A DNA stretch of 18,600 nt from an alpha proteobacterium SCGC AAA240-E13 (GTDB lineage: Bacteria > Pseudomonadota > Alphaproteobacteria > Pelagibacterales > Pelagibacteraceae): the NCBI GenBank assembly GCA_000504625.1, contig AZHR01000022.1:1-18600 (forward strand), read 5' to 3'. Made by a program: the position numbers and the translations under genes. Below are positions 1-8,595 of this stretch, piece after piece (position 1 is the stretch's first letter; each line of letters starts with the position of its first letter). The notes beneath the pieces were generated by a model. It was given only the letters and a program-made list of their open reading frames with translations. It was not told the origin of the DNA and made no database searches.

Positions 1-1
1 A

Positions 2-1072
2 GCTACAGATGATTTAATTAAAAAATCAAAAAAAATTAGCAATACATTTGAAAAGTCTGAGCAGGATGTTTTGGTCTCTACGGGTGAGCAAATAACATGC
101 TCATTATTAGCTGGAGCTCTTATAGATTTAGGATTGAAATCAAGATCCTGGTTGAGTTGGCAATTGCCAATATTGACTGAGGGTAGCCATACTTCGTCAA
201 GGATAAAAAAAATTAATATAAAGGAGGTTTTGTCCTTTATTAAAAAAGGTGGCATACCTGTAATAACTGGGTTTCAAGGAGTTTCGATTGATAGACGTGT
301 TACAACAATTGGAAGAGGAGGCTCAGATGCTTCAGCGATAGCCATCGCCAAATTTTTTGGTGCGGATAGTTGTGTAATTTATACAGATGTTGATGGAGTT
401 TACACTACAGATCCCAAGGTTAATTCAAAGGCAAAACAAATTGATAAAATTTCATATGAAGAAATGTTAGAAATGGCGTCTCTCGGGGCAAAAGTTATGC
501 AACCATCTTCCATTCAGGACGCAATGTTAAATAATATAAAAATAGATATTAGATCTACTTTTTCGAAAAATCTTGGAACAAAGATTACAGATGAAATTAA
601 TGTTATAAGTAAAAAAGCAATAACTGGAATCTCATATACAAAAGATATTGCCAAAATTACTGTGATAGGCGTAAAGGATAAGCCAGGTGTTGCATCTGAA
701 ATGTTCAAACCTTTGAAAGAGATCAATTTGGACATGATAGTACAATCATCTTCTGCCGATAAAGGAGAAACTGATATTACTTTTACAATAAAAAGAGAGG
801 ATATTAAAAAAGCTATAAATCTATTAAAAAAGAATAAAAAAATTTCCTATGAAAAAATTATTCAAAATGATAAAGTTTCAAAAGTATCTGTAGTTGGTGC
901 TGGGATGATTACCCAGTCTGGTGTAGCGCAAAAATTTTTTAATGCATTAGCAAAAAAAAGAATTAATATAATGGTCATTTCTACCTCAGAAATAAAGATT
1001 TCTGTACTCATTGATCGACAACATACTAATAAGGCAGTTAATGTTTTACATAAAAAATTTGATCTAGAATAA
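2..1072 (+). CDS. lysC: Aspartate kinase (5' partial)
   Basis: Aspartate kinase phosphorylates L-aspartate with ATP, the first committed step to lysine, threonine and methionine, in the cytosol. The frame is open from base 2, so the N-terminus with the KxGG nucleotide-binding start lies off the window. Visible are the family blocks VSTGEQ, the WQLPILTEGSH stretch, TIGRGGSDASA, YTDVDGVYTTDP and SLGAKVMQP of the kinase domain. Two ACT domains follow: the first begins around KITVIGVKDKPGVASEMF, the second around KVSVVGAGMITQSGVA and ends with STSEIKISVLI, the usual site of allosteric control by end-product amino acids. It leads a same-strand run, with ispG starting 12 bp after its stop. The apparent internal start near base 71 is an artefact of the truncation, since the homologous frame continues upstream. 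Confidence 0.95.
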   Translation, partial: ATDDLIKKSKKISNTFEKSEQDVLVSTGEQITCSLLAGALIDLGLKSRSWLSWQLPILTEGSHTSSRIKKINIKEVLSFIKKGGIPVITGFQGVSIDRRVTTIGRGGSDASAIAIAKFFGADSCVIYTDVDGVYTTDPKVNSKAKQIDKISYEEMLEMASLGAKVMQPSSIQDAMLNNIKIDIRSTFSKNLGTKITDEINVISKKAITGISYTKDIAKITVIGVKDKPGVASEMFKPLKEINLDMIVQSSSADKGETDITFTIKREDIKKAINLLKKNKKISYEKIIQNDKVSKVSVVGAGMITQSGVAQKFFNALAKKRINIMVISTSEIKISVLIDRQHTNKAVNVLHKKFDLE

Positions 1073-1084
1073 ATATAAATAACA

Positions 1085-2182
1085 ATGAGCATAAGACCAT
1101 TTAGAGATATCAAAAGAAAAAAAACAAAAGTTATTTCTGTAGGTAAAGTAAAAATAGGAGGTGATTTTCCTATCGCCGTACAATCGATGACTAATACTTT
1201 AACAACCGATACAAGGGCTACAATTAATCAAATTAATGAATTATGTAACGCTGGCGCGGATATCGCGAGAGTGTCTTGTCCTGATAAAGAATCTTCTTCA
1301 TCTTTAAAAGAGATAATTAAAAATGTTGAAATTCCCATAGTTGCCGATGTTCATTTTCATTACAAAAGAGCAATTGAAGCAGCAGAGTCCGGAGCACATT
1401 GTTTAAGAATTAATCCAGGGAATATTGGTTCCAAAGAAAGAGTTTTTGAAATTTTAAAATCTGCAAAAGATAATAATTGTTCTATTCGAATTGGTGTTAA
1501 TTCAGGATCTTTAGAAAAAAAATTTTTAGAAAAATATAAAGAACCGTGTCCAGAGGCTATGGTAGAAAGTGCTTTAGAAAAAATAAAATTATTTGAGGAT
1601 AAAGATTTTTTTAAATTTAAAATAAGTGTTAAGTCATCTGATGTTTTTTTATCTGTAAAAGCATATAGAGCTCTATCCGAACAATGTGATTATCCCTTAC
1701 ACATAGGAATAACTGAGGCAGGAAGTTTGATACCAGGAAGTGTCAGATCTTCGATTGGATTGGGCATGCTACTTATGGAAGGCATAGGAGATACAATCCG
1801 AGTGTCGTTATCTGCGGAACCAGTGGAAGAAATAAAAGTAGGATTTGAAATACTAAAATCCCTAAATTTGAGACATAAAGGCATTAACATTATTTCTTGC
1901 CCTTCTTGTGCTAGACAAGCATTTCCTGTAATTGAAACGGTAAAAACTTTGGAAAAAAAACTTGCTCATATAAAAACTCCAATAACACTGTCTATTATTG
2001 GATGTGTAGTAAACGGTCCGGGAGAGGCTGCACAAACACAAATTGGATTAACAGGAGGAGGACATGGCAATAACATGCTTTATCTTTCGGGTATACCTCA
2101 TCATAAAGTTGCAAATGAAAATATAATTAGGAACGTGGTACAACTCGTCGAAAAAAAATCTATTGAACTAGAAAAAAAATAA
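1085..2182 (+). CDS. ispG: 4-hydroxy-3-methylbut-2-enyl diphosphate synthase (IspG/GcpE)
   Basis: IspG reduces the cyclic diphosphate MEcPP to HMBPP, the penultimate step of the MEP isoprenoid pathway, with a [4Fe-4S] cluster. The 365-residue protein has the compact two-domain bacterial form. A TIM-barrel-type N-terminal part (QSMTNTLTTDT near 33-43, VADVHFHY near 87-93, LRINPGNIG near 107-115) is followed by the cluster domain. The cluster ligands are visible as C272 and C275 in SCPSCARQAF and C307 in GCVVNGPGEA, with the conserved glutamate at E314. It lies between lysC and prfA with gaps of 12 and 8 bp, so co-transcription is likely. The ATG at 1085 gives the expected family N-terminus (RPFRDIKRKKTK). 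No Shine-Dalgarno is obvious, as for most genes here. Confidence 0.97.
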   Translation: MSIRPFRDIKRKKTKVISVGKVKIGGDFPIAVQSMTNTLTTDTRATINQINELCNAGADIARVSCPDKESSSSLKEIIKNVEIPIVADVHFHYKRAIEAAESGAHCLRINPGNIGSKERVFEILKSAKDNNCSIRIGVNSGSLEKKFLEKYKEPCPEAMVESALEKIKLFEDKDFFKFKISVKSSDVFLSVKAYRALSEQCDYPLHIGITEAGSLIPGSVRSSIGLGMLLMEGIGDTIRVSLSAEPVEEIKVGFEILKSLNLRHKGINIISCPSCARQAFPVIETVKTLEKKLAHIKTPITLSIIGCVVNGPGEAAQTQIGLTGGGHGNNMLYLSGIPHHKVANENIIRNVVQLVEKKSIELEKK

Positions 2183-2190
2183 TTTTTATA

Positions 2191-3276
2191 ATGATTCCAA
2201 TAACAAAAGTTAAGCAGTTGGTTAATAAACACCAATTATTAGAAAAGGAACTTTCCTCTGGTGATATTGATAAAAAAAACTTTGCCGCAAGATCAAAAGA
2301 ATATTCTAGTCTAGGAGAAATAATTCAATGCGCACGGGAATACCTTAATTTTGATAATCAAAAGAAAGAACTAGAAAAAATAATTGATGAAGGCAATATA
2401 GATAAAGAAATTAAAGAGTTAGCTCAAAAAGAATTAAAACAGCTAGTTGAAATTAAACTGAAAAATGAAAAAACTTTAAAATTATATTTATTACCAAAAG
2501 ATGAAGTTGATAAAAAAAATGTAATTCTTGAAATTAGAGCTGGAACTGGCGGATTGGAAGCAAGTCTATTTGCAGCAGATTTGTATAAAATGTATGAAAA
2601 AATATGTCACAAAAAAAAATGGAATATGGAAGTTATTAGTATATCGAAAAGTGAAGCTGGAGGTTTAAAAGAAGTAATTCTGTCAATTGTAGGTAACAAT
2701 ATTTATTCAAATCTTAAATATGAATCTGGAGTTCATAGAGTACAAAGAGTACCTGAAACCGAGACTCAAGGAAGAATACATACTTCTGCAGCAACAGTAG
2801 CAGTTTTACCAGAAGCGGAAGAAATTGATGTAAAGATTGAAGAAAAAGATTTACGAATTGATGTTTTTAGATCCAGTGGTCCAGGGGGACAATCTGTAAA
2901 TACTACAGATAGCGCTGTTAGGATTACTCACTTGCCTACAGGAATTGTAGTTAGTCAGCAAGATGAAAAATCTCAACATAAAAACAAAGCCAAAGCTATG
3001 AAAATTTTAAGAGCAAGGATATATGAAGCTGAAAGAGAAAAAAAAGATATAGAAAGAGCACAAGATAGAAAGAATAAAATTGGCACAGGTGACAGATCAG
3101 AAAGAATTAGAACATATAATTTTCCCCAGGGTCGAGTTACAGATCATAGAATAAATTTAACTTTACATAAATTAGAAGAATTTTTAAGTGGAGAAATATT
3201 TGATCAAATGGTAGAAAATCTCAGTATTCAAGATCAAGAAATGAGATTAGTATCCTTAAATAAAAATGATAGTTGA
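2191..3276 (+). CDS. prfA: Peptide chain release factor 1
   Basis: RF1 reads UAA and UAG stop codons in the ribosomal A site and triggers peptidyl-tRNA hydrolysis. The 361-residue length is normal. A coiled N-terminal domain (about 1-105) is followed by the codon-recognition domain with the RF1-type P-x-T tripeptide, here PET at 188-190 in RVQRVPETETQGRIHTSA. RF2 would have SPF at this place. The catalytic GGQ is at 232-234 in SSGPGGQSVNTTDSAVR. The glutamine of GGQ is normally methylated by PrmC, encoded in most bacteria just downstream. Here the downstream gene starts 11 bp inside prfA but is a PrmC-UbiG chimera, so whether this RF1 is methylated is an open question. Confidence 0.97.
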   Translation: MIPITKVKQLVNKHQLLEKELSSGDIDKKNFAARSKEYSSLGEIIQCAREYLNFDNQKKELEKIIDEGNIDKEIKELAQKELKQLVEIKLKNEKTLKLYLLPKDEVDKKNVILEIRAGTGGLEASLFAADLYKMYEKICHKKKWNMEVISISKSEAGGLKEVILSIVGNNIYSNLKYESGVHRVQRVPETETQGRIHTSAATVAVLPEAEEIDVKIEEKDLRIDVFRSSGPGGQSVNTTDSAVRITHLPTGIVVSQQDEKSQHKNKAKAMKILRARIYEAEREKKDIERAQDRKNKIGTGDRSERIRTYNFPQGRVTDHRINLTLHKLEEFLSGEIFDQMVENLSIQDQEMRLVSLNKNDS

Positions 3277-4156
3277 TAATTTAATTAAGCAAGGTTCTGA
3301 AATATTAAAAAAAGAAAATATTACCTCTCACCATATTGACGCAGAACTATTGTTGTGCAAAATAATTGGAAGAGATAGGGTTTTTCTTTTAATGAATGGT
3401 GAATTTGAAGTTTCATTAAAAGAAGCTTCCAATTATTTAAATTTTATCATGAGAAGAAAACAGCGTGAACCTATATCTTATATAACACAAAAAAAGGAAT
3501 TTTGGAGTTTAGACTTTGATGTAAACCACAATGTATTAATACCTAGACCAGAAACAGAAATTATTGTTGATCAAGTAGTAAGAAGATTTAGTGATAAAAG
3601 TAGTTTGAATGTTCTAGATATTGGTACAGGTTCTGGCTGCATATTGTTGTCAATATTAAAAGAATTAAAAAAATCTTATGGTGTTGGAATAGATAAATCA
3701 TTTAAAGCACTTAATATAGCTAATATTCATGCCAAAAAAAATAAATTAAAAATTAATTATATAACTGCTTCACCTGAAAAATTAAAAACAAAAAATAAAT
3801 TTGACATAATTTTAAACATGGAAGTGATTGAACATGTATCTAATTTGAATTATTTTATAAAATCATGTACAAAATTATTAAAAAAAAATGGCCTTATGTT
3901 CGTTGCAACAATTAATCGAACTTTAAAATCTTATTTATTTGCCATTGTTGGGGCAGAATACATTTTAAAATGGTTACCTATTGGAACACATGATTGGAAT
4001 TCTTTTATAAAACCTGATGAACTAATTAAAATCTCAACAAAATACAATTTAAAATCAAACGGCGTTCATGGAATGATATATAATCCTCTTCTAGATCAAT
4101 GGAATACCAGTAAAGATAGTTCCGTAAACTATATAGCTTCTTTTATAAAAAAATAA
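3266..4156 (+). CDS. Chimeric methyltransferase: PrmC (HemK) N-terminal half joined to UbiG C-terminal half
   Basis: A 296-residue open frame made of two recognisable families. Residues 1 to about 136 read as PrmC/HemK, the RF1/RF2 glutamine N5-methyltransferase: helical RF-binding domain (HHIDAELLL, REPISYI), the LIPRPETE block at 91-98, and SAM motif I VLDIGTGSG at 116-124 followed by CILLSILKEL. From about 150 on it reads as UbiG, the ubiquinone 3-O-methyltransferase: IANIHAKK, ASPEKL, NMEVIEHV at 184-191, TINRTLKSY, VGAEYIL, GTHDWNSFIKP and the terminal VNYIASFIKK. The PrmC NPPY motif should follow motif I but is absent, with the UbiG NMEV stretch at the equivalent place. The UbiG N-terminus is also missing. 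There is no frameshift or internal stop. The start overlaps prfA by 11 bp, as expected for prmC. The sequence shows the fusion; its activity, or whether it is an assembly product, cannot be told here. Confidence 0.85.
   Translation: MIVDNLIKQGSEILKKENITSHHIDAELLLCKIIGRDRVFLLMNGEFEVSLKEASNYLNFIMRRKQREPISYITQKKEFWSLDFDVNHNVLIPRPETEIIVDQVVRRFSDKSSLNVLDIGTGSGCILLSILKELKKSYGVGIDKSFKALNIANIHAKKNKLKINYITASPEKLKTKNKFDIILNMEVIEHVSNLNYFIKSCTKLLKKNGLMFVATINRTLKSYLFAIVGAEYILKWLPIGTHDWNSFIKPDELIKISTKYNLKSNGVHGMIYNPLLDQWNTSKDSSVNYIASFIKK
3671..3730 (+). other. Inferred PrmC/UbiG junction zone
   Basis: Within this stretch (residues about 136-155) the translated similarity switches from PrmC-like to UbiG-like. 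The sequence GVGID after beta-strand 2 of the Rossmann fold is compatible with both families, which both bind SAM through this region. An exchange or deletion here keeps the fold and the frame. The exact breakpoint cannot be fixed without aligned relatives. Confidence 0.6.
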
Positions 4157-4157
4157 T

Positions 4158-4574
4158 TTAATTTTCGGTTTTATCGTACCACGGAATAGAAATTGTTTCG
4201 ATTCCTTCATCATTCAATTCTTCAATTTCTTCAGAAGTAACTTTACCGTAAATATCTCTTGTTTTTTTTTGACCATAATGAATGCTTCTAGCTTCATGAG
4301 CAAAATTATCACCTACATACTTACAATTGTCTTTAATAAATTTTTGATATTCAATAATTTTTTTTCTCACATCCTTTTGAAATTTATAATCTTCTTTATT
4401 ATTCTTTTTTGAATTAGATATATTGGGTGCCATTATAGACTTATTTACATTATTGGAGTCGCATTCAATACAAGTAATTATTTTCCTTTTCATAAGTCTT
4501 TCAAATTCTTCGGAGCTTGCAAACCAGCTATCAAAATTACACTTACACTTGCATGTTAAATTGTATTTGATCAT
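4158..4574 (-). CDS. DUF1178 family protein
   Basis: A 138-residue protein of the DUF1178 family, found mainly in alpha- and betaproteobacteria and of unknown function. The family start MIxYxLxC is present (MIKYNLTCKCKCNF), then WFASSEEFERL, a CxxC pair at C35/C38 (TCIECDS) and the typical SIMAPNI that follows. Cysteines 8, 10 and 12 with C35 and C38 suggest a small metal-binding knuckle. Many relatives have a histidine (GH) where this one has KCNF. The rest is charged and ends in a lysine/glutamate-rich tail. It lies 42 bp after argJ on the same strand and faces the chimeric methyltransferase gene with a single base between stop codons. In many alphaproteobacteria DUF1178 lies close to ubiG (from memory), which fits the UbiG half next door. 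Confidence 0.85.
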   Translation of the reverse strand: MIKYNLTCKCKCNFDSWFASSEEFERLMKRKIITCIECDSNNVNKSIMAPNISNSKKNNKEDYKFQKDVRKKIIEYQKFIKDNCKYVGDNFAHEARSIHYGQKKTRDIYGKVTSEEIEELNDEGIETISIPWYDKTEN

Positions 4575-4616
4575 ATTTATTTTATTAATTAATAGTTATT
4601 ATTAATAAATCAAGTT

Positions 4617-5921
4617 TTAGTTTCTATAGTCAGCATTTATGTCAATATAGTCCTTGGTAAAATCACAAGTATAAACGGTAAAATCACTTTTTCCCATATT
4701 TAGTTCAATATTAATTATTATAGATTCCCATTTCATATATTCTTTTACAATTTTTTCGTTATAATCATGTACCTGTTGACCATTTTCTACAATAGTGAAA
4801 TCTCCAAATTGAATTTTTAACTTATCAATGGCAATAGTTTCTTCCGATTTTCCTATTGCCATAATAACTCTTCCCCAGTTTGGATCTTCTCCTGCAATAG
4901 CAGTTTTGATAAGCGGAGAGTTTGCCACAGAAAATGCAATTTTTTTTGCACTTTGAACTGATTTAGCTTTAAGTACATTAATGATCAAAAATTTTTTTGC
5001 ACCTTCACCATCCACAATGATTTGTTTTGCTAAATTTAGCATTACATTGTGCAAAGATTTTTCAAAATCCTTTAATTTAGGATCTATAGAATTGTAAATT
5101 TTTGAATTTTTTGCGTATCCCGTTGCGAAAATTCCTACCATGTCGTTTGTTGATGTATCTCCATCCACTGTTATTGCATTAAATGTTGTGCTAACATTTC
5201 TTGTCAATAATGCTTTTAAAATAACAGAAGGAATATTTGCATCAGTAAATATAAATGCCAACATGGTAGCCATGTTTGGTGCAATCATTCCAGATCCCTT
5301 AGCTATAGCCGAAATTCTTATTTTTTTACTGCCAATTTCACATTCTTCAAAAGCAAGTTTAGGTTTTGTATCAGTTGTCATAATTGTAGATGCAGCTTTA
5401 AACCAAATATATTTATTTTGATTGTCTTTTATTTGTTCCACTAAATAAGGTATCGTTTTTTTTATTTTATTAACTGGAAAAGTTTCACCAATAACACCTG
5501 TTGAAGCAAAAATTATTTCATTTGCACTAACCACTTCACTTACTCCTTCCGGTGCCAAAGCTAATTTTATTGTTAATTGTTTTGATAGTGTTTTAGATAA
5601 CTCTTTTAAACCTAATAAACCTTGTTTTCCGGTAAAGGTATTAGCATTCTTTGTATTTACCAATAAAGCTTTTACAAATTTGTTCTTAATTTTTAAATTC
5701 CAATTAATGCTATCTGAAACAATTTTAGATTTAGTATAAATTGCAGCATATTTTGCTCCGTCTTTAAAATAAAATAAGGACAAGTCGTCTCTGCCGTCTC
5801 CGTATAAATCTGCTGAAACAGAGGATATAGAAAGTCCTTTAATTTGCTTTAGTTCTTGAAAATCACCCATTTTGGATATTTTTATCTTTGGATTTAATAG
5901 GTTTTTTAAATTAATGGTCAT
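4617..5921 (-). CDS. argJ: Arginine biosynthesis bifunctional protein ArgJ (ornithine acetyltransferase / N-acetylglutamate synthase)
   Basis: ArgJ transfers the acetyl group from N-acetylornithine to glutamate, recycling acetyl in arginine synthesis; bifunctional members also acetylate glutamate from acetyl-CoA. The self-cleavage motif KGSGMIAPNMATML is clear. The precursor is cut before the threonine of ATML, which becomes the N-terminal nucleophile of the beta chain. Also seen are DLYGDGRDDLSLF, VNTKNANTFTG, TVDGDTSTND, AGEDPNWGR and the classical end CDFTKDYIDINADYRN. I chose the ATG at 5921 (434 aa, beginning MTINLKN) because similarity starts there. An upstream in-frame ATG at 5960 would add 13 residues (MYLYNYLLSKLNK) with no family match and no ribosome site. 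It is divergent from secA and probably co-transcribed with the DUF1178 gene. With argD and argF in this window it covers late arginine synthesis. Confidence 0.95.
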   Translation of the reverse strand: MTINLKNLLNPKIKISKMGDFQELKQIKGLSISSVSADLYGDGRDDLSLFYFKDGAKYAAIYTKSKIVSDSINWNLKIKNKFVKALLVNTKNANTFTGKQGLLGLKELSKTLSKQLTIKLALAPEGVSEVVSANEIIFASTGVIGETFPVNKIKKTIPYLVEQIKDNQNKYIWFKAASTIMTTDTKPKLAFEECEIGSKKIRISAIAKGSGMIAPNMATMLAFIFTDANIPSVILKALLTRNVSTTFNAITVDGDTSTNDMVGIFATGYAKNSKIYNSIDPKLKDFEKSLHNVMLNLAKQIIVDGEGAKKFLIINVLKAKSVQSAKKIAFSVANSPLIKTAIAGEDPNWGRVIMAIGKSEETIAIDKLKIQFGDFTIVENGQQVHDYNEKIVKEYMKWESIIINIELNMGKSDFTVYTCDFTKDYIDINADYRN

Positions 5922-6000
5922 TTTGTTTAATTTTGATAATAAATAATTATATAAATACAAGCTTTATGAAATTTCATCAAATTAAAAAAATAATATAAAA

Positions 6001-8595
6001 ATGTTAAGTATTTCAAGATTTGTAAAAAAAATATTCAAATCGGACAATGATAAAGAGCTGGATAGGCTTAATTCTTTAGTGGTACAAATTAATAATAATG
6101 AAAATCCAGTTAAAAGGATCAGCGACGATCAATTTCCAAATAAAACTGTAGAATTCAAACAAAGAATTAAAAAAGGAGAAAGTCTAGAAAGTCTATTGCC
6201 TGAAGCTTTTGCTCTAGTTAGAGAAGCTGCCCTTAGGACATTAAACGAAAGACATTTTGATGTTCAATTAATGGGTGGAATTGTTTTACACGAAAATAAA
6301 ATTGCTGAAATGAAAACAGGAGAAGGCAAAACTTTGGTTTCCACTTTGCCAGTTTATTTAAACTCTTTAGAAGAAAAAGGAGTACATATTGTAACTGTTA
6401 ACGATTATTTGGCTCAAAGAGATTCGAGCTGGATGGGTAAAATTTATAATTTTTTAGGATTACAAGTAGGATGTATAACAAACAGTCTAGATGATTATGA
6501 AAGAAAAAATAACTACAGCTATGATATAACTTATGGAACCAATAGCGAATTTGGCTTTGATTACTTAAGAGATAATATGAAACTTTCAATGTCAGATACT
6601 GTTCAGAGAGATCACAATTTTTGTATCGTAGATGAAGTTGATAGTATTTTAATTGATGAGGCAAGAACTCCCCTTATAATATCAGGTGCCACACAGGATA
6701 AAACTAGTAGATATCTAGCTATTGATAAATTGATTAAGCAATTAGACAAAAAAGATTTTGAAATTGATGAAAAAGATAAAAACGTAATGTTAACTGATAA
6801 GGGAACAGATAATGTTGAAAAAATATTTTCTGGTGCTGGAATTTTAAAAAATAACAATTTTTATGACCCTGAAAATATGAATTTGGTACATCATGTTAAT
6901 CAAGCTTTGAAGGCAAATCATTTATTTACTAAGGACAAAGATTACATTGTAAAAGATAATAGTATTAAAATTATTGATGAATTTACTGGAAGAATCTTGG
7001 AAGGTCGCAGATTTTCTGATGGACTTCATCAAGCTCTGGAAGCTAAAGAAAATGTGGAAGTATTATCTGAAAATGAAACTTTAGCTTCAATAACTTATCA
7101 AAATTATTTTAGACTTTATAAAAAATTGTCAGGAATGACAGGTACAGCTTCTACAGAGGCTGAGGAATTTTTTGATATATATAATTTGCCTGTTGTTTCA
7201 ATTCCCACTCATAAACCAATGATTCGAAAAGATTGGAATGATCAAATTTTTAGAACAGATAATGAAAAAAAGAATGCAATAATTAATAAAATCGTAGAAT
7301 GTCACAGAAGTGGTCAGCCAATTTTAGTTGGAACAACTAGTATTAAAAAATCTGAAATATTTTCATCCATACTAAAGAAAAAAAATATCAAACATTATGT
7401 ATTAAATGCAAAGAATCATCAAAAAGAAGCTGGTATAATTGCTGAAGCTGGGAAACTTACTTCTATTACAATTGCCACCAATATGGCTGGTAGAGGAACA
7501 GATATTCAATTGGGAGGAAATAAAAATGATCCAAGAAAAATTCAAACTCAGGATGAAATAATTCAAGAAAAAAGCAAAGTAAAACAACTTGGAGGATTAT
7601 TTGTTATTGGCACTGAAAGACACGAAAGTAGAAGAATTGATAATCAGTTAAGAGGAAGATCAGGAAGGCAAGGTGACCTAGGAAATTCCATTTTTTATAT
7701 CAGCCTTCAAGATGACCTGATGAGAATATTTGGTTCAGAATCAATAGATAACATGCTTAAAAAATTTGGATTAAAAGAAAATGAATCTATTGATCATCCT
7801 TGGATTAACAAAGCCTTGGAAAGAGCTCAACAAAAAGTTGAGGCAAGAAATTATGATATTAGAAAAACCCTTTTAAAGTTTGATGATGTTATGAATGATC
7901 AAAGAAAAGTAATTTTTAGTCAAAGAAAAGAAATCTTATCAAGTTTATCATTAAATACATTAACCACCAATTTTCTAAATGAAATAATTGATCAATTTGT
8001 CAAAGATAAAAAAATTATTGAAAAAGATCCCAGAAACAAAAGTGTAAACACTAAAATTAAATCTTTGTTAGGTAGAAATATAAGAGAAGAAGAAATAAAT
8101 GAGCTAATAAAAATGAATAATGAAAATTTTAGAAAGTATATTCTTGATAAATTTATTGAACAGAGATCAAAAAGGGTAAAATTCATAAATAATGAGCAAA
8201 ATAACGAATTGGAAAAAAGAATATTTATTCAAACTTTAGATATGAATTGGAAATTTCATCTCCAATATTTAGAACAATTAAGACAAGTAATTGGATTAAG
8301 AGGATATGGTCAAAGAGATCCTCTTATTGAATACAAAAAAGAAGCTTTTGCTTTGTTTGAAAAATTGCTTGAGAAAATTAAAACTGATACTATTTCAATT
8401 TTAAATAATCTTGTTATTGTTGAAAAACCAGTTGAAACTCAACGAGAAAAAAATAATAATTTAAGTGTCAATAAAATGAACATAGCAAATAATCCTGGCT
8501 GCCTACTACTAGCAAAAAAAAATCAAAAAATATCAAGAAATGAAAAATGTCCTGTTACTGAAAAAAAATTTAAACATTGTTGTGGAGCATTATAA
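6001..8595 (+). CDS. secA: Preprotein translocase ATPase SecA
   Basis: SecA is the motor that pushes unfolded preproteins through SecYEG at the inner membrane. At 864 residues it is slightly shorter than the E. coli protein (901). Visible are Walker A MKTGEGKT at 104-111, VNDYLAQRD, TYGTNSEFGFDYLRDN, Walker B DEVDSILIDEARTPLIISG from 211, the preprotein-binding region after it, SGMTGTASTEAEEF, ATNMAGRGTDIQLGG and GRSGRQGD of the second nucleotide-binding fold. The C-terminal tail differs from the usual zinc/SecB-binding CxCxSGKKxKxCH/C motif: it reads NEKCPVTEKKFKHCCGAL, with C850, C860 and C861 but no second N-terminal cysteine and one residue fewer. The ORF is intact. Its last 6 bp overlap the end of convergent accA. 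It is divergent from argJ across about 79 bp of A/T-rich sequence. Confidence 0.98.
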   Translation: MLSISRFVKKIFKSDNDKELDRLNSLVVQINNNENPVKRISDDQFPNKTVEFKQRIKKGESLESLLPEAFALVREAALRTLNERHFDVQLMGGIVLHENKIAEMKTGEGKTLVSTLPVYLNSLEEKGVHIVTVNDYLAQRDSSWMGKIYNFLGLQVGCITNSLDDYERKNNYSYDITYGTNSEFGFDYLRDNMKLSMSDTVQRDHNFCIVDEVDSILIDEARTPLIISGATQDKTSRYLAIDKLIKQLDKKDFEIDEKDKNVMLTDKGTDNVEKIFSGAGILKNNNFYDPENMNLVHHVNQALKANHLFTKDKDYIVKDNSIKIIDEFTGRILEGRRFSDGLHQALEAKENVEVLSENETLASITYQNYFRLYKKLSGMTGTASTEAEEFFDIYNLPVVSIPTHKPMIRKDWNDQIFRTDNEKKNAIINKIVECHRSGQPILVGTTSIKKSEIFSSILKKKNIKHYVLNAKNHQKEAGIIAEAGKLTSITIATNMAGRGTDIQLGGNKNDPRKIQTQDEIIQEKSKVKQLGGLFVIGTERHESRRIDNQLRGRSGRQGDLGNSIFYISLQDDLMRIFGSESIDNMLKKFGLKENESIDHPWINKALERAQQKVEARNYDIRKTLLKFDDVMNDQRKVIFSQRKEILSSLSLNTLTTNFLNEIIDQFVKDKKIIEKDPRNKSVNTKIKSLLGRNIREEEINELIKMNNENFRKYILDKFIEQRSKRVKFINNEQNNELEKRIFIQTLDMNWKFHLQYLEQLRQVIGLRGYGQRDPLIEYKKEAFALFEKLLEKIKTDTISILNNLVIVEKPVETQREKNNNLSVNKMNIANNPGCLLLAKKNQKISRNEKCPVTEKKFKHCCGAL

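Noticed and set aside
71..73. TTG at 71 as the start of lysC
   Set aside because: The same frame is open to base 2 and encodes aspartate kinase sequence before that codon, so the gene is simply cut by the window edge.
3266..4156. Reading the whole ORF as an ordinary prmC
   Set aside because: The NPPY motif and the PrmC C-terminal half are absent and residues after about 150 match UbiG instead, so a plain prmC label would be wrong.
4423..4605. Small plus-strand ORF opposite the DUF1178 gene
   Set aside because: It is antisense to a recognised gene, is hydrophobic only because it mirrors lysine-rich codons, and has no family features.
4575..4616. AT-rich near-palindromes (ATTAATTAATAG...TTATTAATAAAT) between argJ and DUF1178 as a terminator
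   Set aside because: The stem would be pure A/T, weak and interrupted, and such patterns are expected by composition here.
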